Under the pieces are notes generated by a model. That model searched no databases. It had not been told where the DNA came from and saw nothing but the letters and a program-made list of their open reading frames with translations. Position numbers and translations under genes: made by a program. 64,000 bases of DNA. Origin: Streptomyces toyocaensis. Lineage in GTDB: Bacteria > Actinomycetota > Actinomycetes > Streptomycetales > Streptomycetaceae. Positions 60,212 through 64,000 of the stretch are shown here, piece by piece. Each line of letters begins with the position of its first letter. The first letter of the stretch is position 1. The stretch lies in assembly GCF_000725125.1 (NCBI RefSeq), contig NZ_JFCB01000003.1, positions 1-64,000 of the forward strand, read 5' to 3'.

Positions 60212-60622
60212 CTATATCCGCAGGAGCTGCAGTTCGGACAGGTCGGGCGGGGCCCGGCCGTCATGGCGCGCCCCCGCCTGCGCCGCGGCGGGCGAAGGGG
60301 CGGGGGGAGCGGCCGGCAGGGTGGTGCCGGTCAGCGCGGGGGGCGTGTACGCCGAACCCACTCCGGCGGCCGCACACGTCCCGTCGGCGTGCCCGAGGTG
60401 ACCCGATCCGCCGTCCGTGTGCGAACAGCCCCCGCTCGCGTGCGGAACACCCTCCGCCGCGGCCGTCACCATGGCGTGGCCGGAACTCGTCCGCGCCGAC
60501 GCCGGCGCCCCTTGGGGGACGAGACCGTGCATGCCCAGCACGCCGGTCAGCACCGCCATCACCAGCAGCACGAACAGCCGCCCGGACGCCGGGCGGCTGC
60601 TTGATCGGGTGCTCCTGGTCAC
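60212..60622 (-). CDS. DUF6153-type secreted or anchored His/Cys-containing protein
   Basis: A 136-residue protein with an N-terminal hydrophobic segment (LFVLLVMAVLTGVLGMHGLV) after a basic start, likely a signal peptide or anchor. The rest is rich in His, Gly and Ala, with a Cys/His stretch (ASGGCSHTDGGSGHLGHADG then TCAAAG) that could bind metal. I recall the DUF6153 label. The GTG at 60622 is assigned because it leads straight into the hydrophobic segment. It is the first gene of a minus-strand pair with the DUF305 gene. Confidence 0.7.
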   Translation of the reverse strand: MTRSTRSSSRPASGRLFVLLVMAVLTGVLGMHGLVPQGAPASARTSSGHAMVTAAAEGVPHASGGCSHTDGGSGHLGHADGTCAAAGVGSAYTPPALTGTTLPAAPPAPSPAAAQAGARHDGRAPPDLSELQLLRI

Positions 60623-60719
60623 GGGCCCATGGTACGGACCTCGTGCGGGAGCGGCAGGTCTGACCGTCCGATGCGGTGACCGCGCGCGCTCCACCGTTCC
60701 GCCCCGCCGTCCGGGAGGC

Positions 60720-61080
60720 TCAGCGGGCCAGCAGGTCCGAGATCGCCGCCGTGACCTCGTCGGGTGCCTCCTCGGCCATGAAGTGCCCCGCCCTGGTCAG
60801 CCGGCGGTCCAGGTCCGGCGCCCACGCCTTCCACACCCCGGCGGCGTCGTAGCCCAGCCGCGCGCCCCAGTCCTGCTGGACGACCGTCACGGGCATGGCC
60901 GGCTGCGACCCCGCGTCCAGGTCCGCCTGGTCGTGCACGACGTCGATGCCCGCCGAGGCCCGGTAGCCGGCGACGATCGACTTCACCGCCGCGGTGCTCG
61001 CCCGCACGTACTCGGCCCGCACCTCCCGCGGCACCGCGGCCGGGTCGACGGACCAGGCGTCGAGGAGCGAGCCGCCCTGG
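60720..61080 (-). pseudogene. 5'-truncated alpha/beta hydrolase
   Basis: Only the C-terminal part of an alpha/beta hydrolase survives: LLDAWSVDPAAVPREV, then GIDVVHDQADLDAGSQP, VTVVQQDWGARLGYD and the catalytic-His end TRAGHFMAEEAPDEV. The oxyanion and nucleophile regions are absent. The open frame continues past about 61080 but in low-complexity Arg-rich sequence. A fragment of another gene begins there on the plus strand. Confidence 0.7.
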
Positions 61081-61248
61081 GCGCGCCCCCTCCTCCTGCT
61101 CGACGAGGGCCGGGCCGACGAGGCCCGTGCCGCCGCCGCCCTGCGCGGCGCCCGTGCGGAACACGCCGGCGCCGCGAGCGGCATGCTGACCCTGGGCCCG
61201 GTGGCGCGCTACCTGGCCGAGGCGCAGGCGTGCGCCGCGGCGGGGTGA
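61081..61248 (+). pseudogene. C-terminal fragment of an unrecognised protein
   Basis: From about 61084 the plus-strand frame reads RPLLLLDEGRADEARAAAAL and ends YLAEAQACAAAG. It looks like the helical tail of a larger, possibly TPR-containing, regulator. The upstream part of the frame is antisense to the hydrolase remnant and is not coding. The original protein cannot be identified. Confidence 0.5.
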
Positions 61249-61294
61249 GCGACGCCGCGGACACACACCCCTCGGCCGCCGTCCGCGCCCGGGG

Positions 61295-61714
61295 TCACGC
61301 CTCCCGCTGCGCGTCGATCTCGGCGACGAGGGCTTCGATACGGGCCTTGATCTCGTCCCGGATGGGACGGACGGCGTCGACGCCCTTGCCGGCCGGGTCC
61401 TCCAGGGCCCAGTCGAGGTACCTCTTGCCGGGGAAGACGGGGCAGGCGTCGCCGCAGCCCATGGTGATGACGTAGTCGGACGCCTGGACGGCCTCGGTCG
61501 TGAGGACCTTCGGCCGCGCGCCGGCGATGTCGACGCCGACCTCCCTCATCGCCTCGACGGCGGCGGGGTTGACCCGGTCACCGGGGACGGAACCGGCGGA
61601 GCGGACCTCGACGCGATCGCCCGCGAGGTGCTGGAGGAAGCCGGCGGCCATCTGGGAACGGCCGGCGTTGTGGACGCAGACGAACAGCACGGAGGCGAGC
61701 GGAGCGGAGGACAT
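61295..61714 (-). CDS. arsC: Arsenate reductase (thioredoxin-linked, low-MW phosphatase type)
   Basis: A 139-residue ArsC. The P-loop is FVCVHNAGRSQMAAGF (nucleophilic Cys near residue 12 and Arg near 18), and the resolving cysteines are in ITMGCGDACPVFPG near 86-91. The enzyme reduces arsenate to arsenite with thioredoxin or mycothiol as electron source. The ATG at 61714 has GGGAG five bases upstream. It is divergent from arsR-acr3 and would supply arsenite for the exporter. Confidence 0.93.
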   Translation of the reverse strand: MSSAPLASVLFVCVHNAGRSQMAAGFLQHLAGDRVEVRSAGSVPGDRVNPAAVEAMREVGVDIAGARPKVLTTEAVQASDYVITMGCGDACPVFPGKRYLDWALEDPAGKGVDAVRPIRDEIKARIEALVAEIDAQREA

Positions 61715-61803
61715 GGGGTCTCCCATCACGGAACGGTGGCAGGGATGCGGGGGAGGGGCGCGCGGGACCCGGCGCCGCGGACCACATAGGTCAGTCGTGA
61801 CTG

Positions 61804-61836
61804 GTATCAGCCTGAGGTGATGTGACAGTATCAGCC
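61804..61836. promoter_or_regulatory. Direct repeats GTATCAGCC before arsR
   Basis: GTATCAGCC occurs at 61804-61812 and 61828-61836, 24 bp apart start to start, in the arsC-arsR divergent region. They may be part of the ArsR operator. No Shine-Dalgarno sequence precedes arsR. Confidence 0.4.
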
Positions 61837-61837
61837 C

Positions 61838-62146
61838 ATGATGACGTCAGTCGACGCTGACCTGATCCGGGTGCTGGCCGACCCGCTCAGGCTCCGGATC
61901 GTGACCCTGCTCGCCCGCGAGACGCTCTGCACCACCCACCTCGTCGAGGAGACCGGCGCGCGGCAGACCAACCTCTCCAACCACCTCCGGGTACTGCGCG
62001 AGGCCGGAGTCGTGGAGACGGAGCCGTGCGGGCGCTTCACCTACTACAAGCTGCGTCCCGACGTCATCGCCCAGCTCGCCGGGCAGTTCGCCGACCTGGC
62101 CGAGTCCGCCCGTGCCGCCGCAGAGAACAAGAGGGCCTGCCCGTGA
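61838..62146 (+). CDS. arsR: ArsR-family arsenic-responsive repressor
   Basis: A 102-residue winged-helix repressor: ADPLRLRIVTLLARETLCTT, HLVEETGARQTNLSNHLRVL (recognition helix) and GRFTYYKLRP. Metalloid ligands may be C31 in ETLCTT, C64 in EPCGRF and the C-terminal Cys of RACP. Its start is only a few bases from a CAGTAT hexamer and has no ribosome binding site, so a leaderless message is possible. Direct repeats GTATCAGCC lie upstream. Its stop overlaps the acr3 start as GTGA. Confidence 0.9.
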   Translation: MMTSVDADLIRVLADPLRLRIVTLLARETLCTTHLVEETGARQTNLSNHLRVLREAGVVETEPCGRFTYYKLRPDVIAQLAGQFADLAESARAAAENKRACP

Positions 62147-63255
62147 CCGCCACCGAGCCCACCGCTTCCTCCGCTCAGGCCGGGGGCGGGGACGACTCGA
62201 TCGTCCGGAAACTCTCCACCCTCGACCGCTACCTGGCGGTATGGATCCTCATCGCCATGGCCGTCGGTCTCGGGCTGGGACGGGTTGTCCCGGGGCTGAA
62301 CGACGCCCTGGCGAAGGTGGAGATCGGCGGTATCTCCCTGCCGATCGCCCTGGGCCTGCTGATCATGATGTATCCGGTCCTGGCGAAGGTCCGCTACGAC
62401 AGGCTGGACGCCGTCACCGGCGACCGGAAGCTGATGATCTCCTCCCTGGTCATCAACTGGATCCTCGGACCCGCCGTCATGTTCGCCCTGGCGTGGATCT
62501 TCCTGCCGGACCTGCCCGAGTACCGGACCGGTCTGATCATCGTCGGCCTGGCCCGCTGCATCGCCATGGTCATCATCTGGAACGACCTCGCCTGCGGCGA
62601 CCGCGAGGCCGCGGCCGTGCTCGTCGCGCTCAACTCGGTGTTCCAGGTCCTGGCGTTCGGCCTGCTGGGCTGGTTCTACCTCGACCTGCTGCCCGGCTGG
62701 CTCGGCCTCGGCGACGGCGAGCACCTGGACATCTCGACGGGGGAGATCGCCCTGAACGTGGTCATCTTCCTCGGCGTCCCGCTGCTGGCGGGCTTCCTGA
62801 CCCGCCGGGTCGGTGAGAAGAAGATGGGCCGCGAGTCCTACGAGCAGCGCTTCCTGCCGAAGATCGGGCCGTGGGCGCTGTACGGGCTGCTGTTCACGAT
62901 CGTCATCCTCTTCGCCCTGCAGGGTAAGACCATCACCTCTCAGCCGCTGGACGTCGCCCGGATCGCGCTGCCGCTGCTGGTCTACTTCGCGGTCATGTTC
63001 TTCGGCACCTTCCTCCTCGGGAAGGGCCTGGGGCTCGCCTACGACCGCACGACCACGCTGGCCTTCACCGCGGCGGGCAACAACTTCGAGCTGGCCATCG
63101 CGGTCGCCATCGCCACCTTCGGCGTCACCTCCGGCCAGGCCCTGTCCGGCGTCGTCGGACCGCTCATCGAGGTCCCGGTGCTGATCGGCCTGGTCTACGT
63201 CGCGCTCGCCTGGCGCAAGAAGTTCAGCACCGACGCGGTGACCACGGCCCCGTGA
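62143..63255 (+). CDS. acr3: ACR3-family arsenite efflux permease
   Basis: A 370-residue membrane protein with about ten helices. The signature is GLARCIAMVIIWNDLACGD near residues 130-150, which holds the cysteine thought to handle As(III), and AAGNNFELAIAVAIATFG near 310. It exports arsenite (As(III) thiolate form) using the proton gradient. The GTG start overlaps the arsR stop, and its stop overlaps the start of the flavin monooxygenase gene, so the three are one tightly coupled operon. Confidence 0.94.
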   Translation: MTATEPTASSAQAGGGDDSIVRKLSTLDRYLAVWILIAMAVGLGLGRVVPGLNDALAKVEIGGISLPIALGLLIMMYPVLAKVRYDRLDAVTGDRKLMISSLVINWILGPAVMFALAWIFLPDLPEYRTGLIIVGLARCIAMVIIWNDLACGDREAAAVLVALNSVFQVLAFGLLGWFYLDLLPGWLGLGDGEHLDISTGEIALNVVIFLGVPLLAGFLTRRVGEKKMGRESYEQRFLPKIGPWALYGLLFTIVILFALQGKTITSQPLDVARIALPLLVYFAVMFFGTFLLGKGLGLAYDRTTTLAFTAAGNNFELAIAVAIATFGVTSGQALSGVVGPLIEVPVLIGLVYVALAWRKKFSTDAVTTAP

Positions 63256-64000
63256 CCCGGCACGTGGACGTGGTGGTGGTCGGCGGCGGCCAGGCAGGGC
63301 TCGCCGCCGGCTACCACCTGCGCCGCCGGGGCCTCGACTTCACGATCCTCGACGCCGATCCGGCGCCGGGCGGGTCCTGGCGGCACATGTGGGACTCGCT
63401 GCACCTGTTCTCCCCGGCCGACCACTCCTCCCTGCCGGGCCGGCTCATGCCCGTCCAGCCCGGTGAGACCTACCCGGACGCCGGGCACGTGGTGGACTAC
63501 CTCACCGACTACGAGAAGCGCTACGACCTGCCCGTCCGGCACGGCACCCGGGTCGACGCCGTGCGCCGTGACGGGGACCGGCTCCGGGTGGAGACCGACT
63601 CCGGCACCTGGCGGGCCCGCGCCGTCATCAGCGCCACCGGCACCTGGTCGCGGCCCTTCGTCCCCGCCATGACGGGCGGCGGCGACTTCACCGGCCGGCA
63701 GACGCACACCGTGAACTACCGCCGTCCGGCCGACTTCGCCGGACAACGCGTCCTCGTGGTGGGCGGAGGCAACTCCGGCGCCCAGATCGCGGCCGATCTC
63801 GCTCTGGACGGCCACGTCGAGACGACGTGGGTGACACGGCGTCACCCTCGCTTCCTCCCCGACGACATCGACGGCCGCGTCCTGTTCGACGTCGCCACCG
63901 CACGCCGCCGCGCCCTCGACGAAGGCCGCGGTGACACCGGCGGAGTCGCCTCGCTCGGAGACGTCGTCGCCGTCCCGCCCGTCCGTGCCGCCCGCGACGC
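63252..64000 (+). CDS. arsO: ArsO-like FAD-dependent monooxygenase (cut by window end)
   Basis: The first 249 residues of a flavin-binding monooxygenase, running off the window. The FAD site is VVVVGGGQAGLAAGYHLR near residue 7, followed by a GSWRHMWDSLHLFSPADHSS segment typical of ArsO and related enzymes, and the NADPH site is VLVVGGGNSGAQIAADLA near residue 167. Its GTG overlaps the acr3 stop. ArsO proteins in ars operons are thought to act on trivalent arsenicals; the function is less established than for the other genes. Confidence 0.85.
   Translation, partial: MTRHVDVVVVGGGQAGLAAGYHLRRRGLDFTILDADPAPGGSWRHMWDSLHLFSPADHSSLPGRLMPVQPGETYPDAGHVVDYLTDYEKRYDLPVRHGTRVDAVRRDGDRLRVETDSGTWRARAVISATGTWSRPFVPAMTGGGDFTGRQTHTVNYRRPADFAGQRVLVVGGGNSGAQIAADLALDGHVETTWVTRRHPRFLPDDIDGRVLFDVATARRRALDEGRGDTGGVASLGDVVAVPPVRAARD

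Noticed and set aside
1..64000. tRNA, rRNA, insertion sequences or prophage
   Set aside because: No cloverleaf-forming sequence, transposase, integrase or phage structural gene was recognised by reading; a tool search could still find a short RNA.

Overview
The window is a piece of a Streptomyces chromosome. The DNA is very GC-rich, most genes have G or C in the third codon position, and starts are often GTG or TTG. It carries genus hallmarks: the developmental sigma factor bldN with its anti-sigma factor rsbN, the rex-hemACD operon with a Rex operator, a BldC-like regulator, a bS22-like 32-residue ribosomal peptide, WhiJ-type XRE/DUF397/HATPase regulators, DUF3558 lipoproteins and class I LysRS next to argS. 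The gene order around bldN and rex-hem matches what I recall for S. coelicolor; the species was not determined.

Layout. 0-7 kb: HAD phosphatase, MFS carrier, deacetylase-like protein, BldC-like regulator, bS22-like peptide, epimerase-like protein and acyltransferase. 7-16.5 kb: rsbN-bldN, a SerB-like HAD protein, a glutaredoxin-like protein, then rex-hemA-hemC-hemD as an overlapping operon. 16.5-28.7 kb: an accessory block between hemD and hemB, holding a graspetide (omega-ester RiPP) cluster with an aspartimide-type methyltransferase, flanked by WhiJ-type regulators; a LysM protein; a three-gene operon (LysE exporter, B3/4 editing-like protein, MocR regulator); and a secreted two-cysteine protein paired with a small membrane protein. 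28.8-38.9 kb: hemB, envelope and regulatory proteins, a PLP aminotransferase, argS and lysS divergently arranged, and a DUF2637 membrane protein. 38.9-46.9 kb: two DUF3558 lipoproteins, RtcB, SDR, YnfA, MarR, a pair of truncated genes at a deletion-like junction, and a flavin monooxygenase/FMN reductase pair.

46.9-58.2 kb: a two-component system, a minisatellite-like repeat array of about 0.5 kb, an M20 peptidase, an ATPase, a sigma factor fused to a CAP domain, a VOC protein, a SulP transporter, a decayed ECF sigma gene, and a divergent imine-reductase-like/HxlR pair. 58.3-64 kb: a metal-stress island with a four-helix Cys-rich copper protein, His-rich DUF4396, DUF305 and DUF6153 proteins, a CsoR-like operator, a second pair of gene remnants, and a divergent arsenic cluster (arsC; arsR-acr3-arsO-like, the last cut by the window end).

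How the genes connect. Rex senses the NADH/NAD+ ratio and probably controls its own haem operon. BldN is held by RsbN, whose gene has a near-consensus BldN promoter. The graspetide genes likely form one unit (precursor, ATP-grasp ligase, methyltransferase) with its WhiJ-type control genes alongside. The metal island combines copper binding with arsenite efflux. No tRNA, rRNA, CRISPR array, insertion sequence or phage was recognised. All assignments come from reading sequence and motifs; no database search was run.
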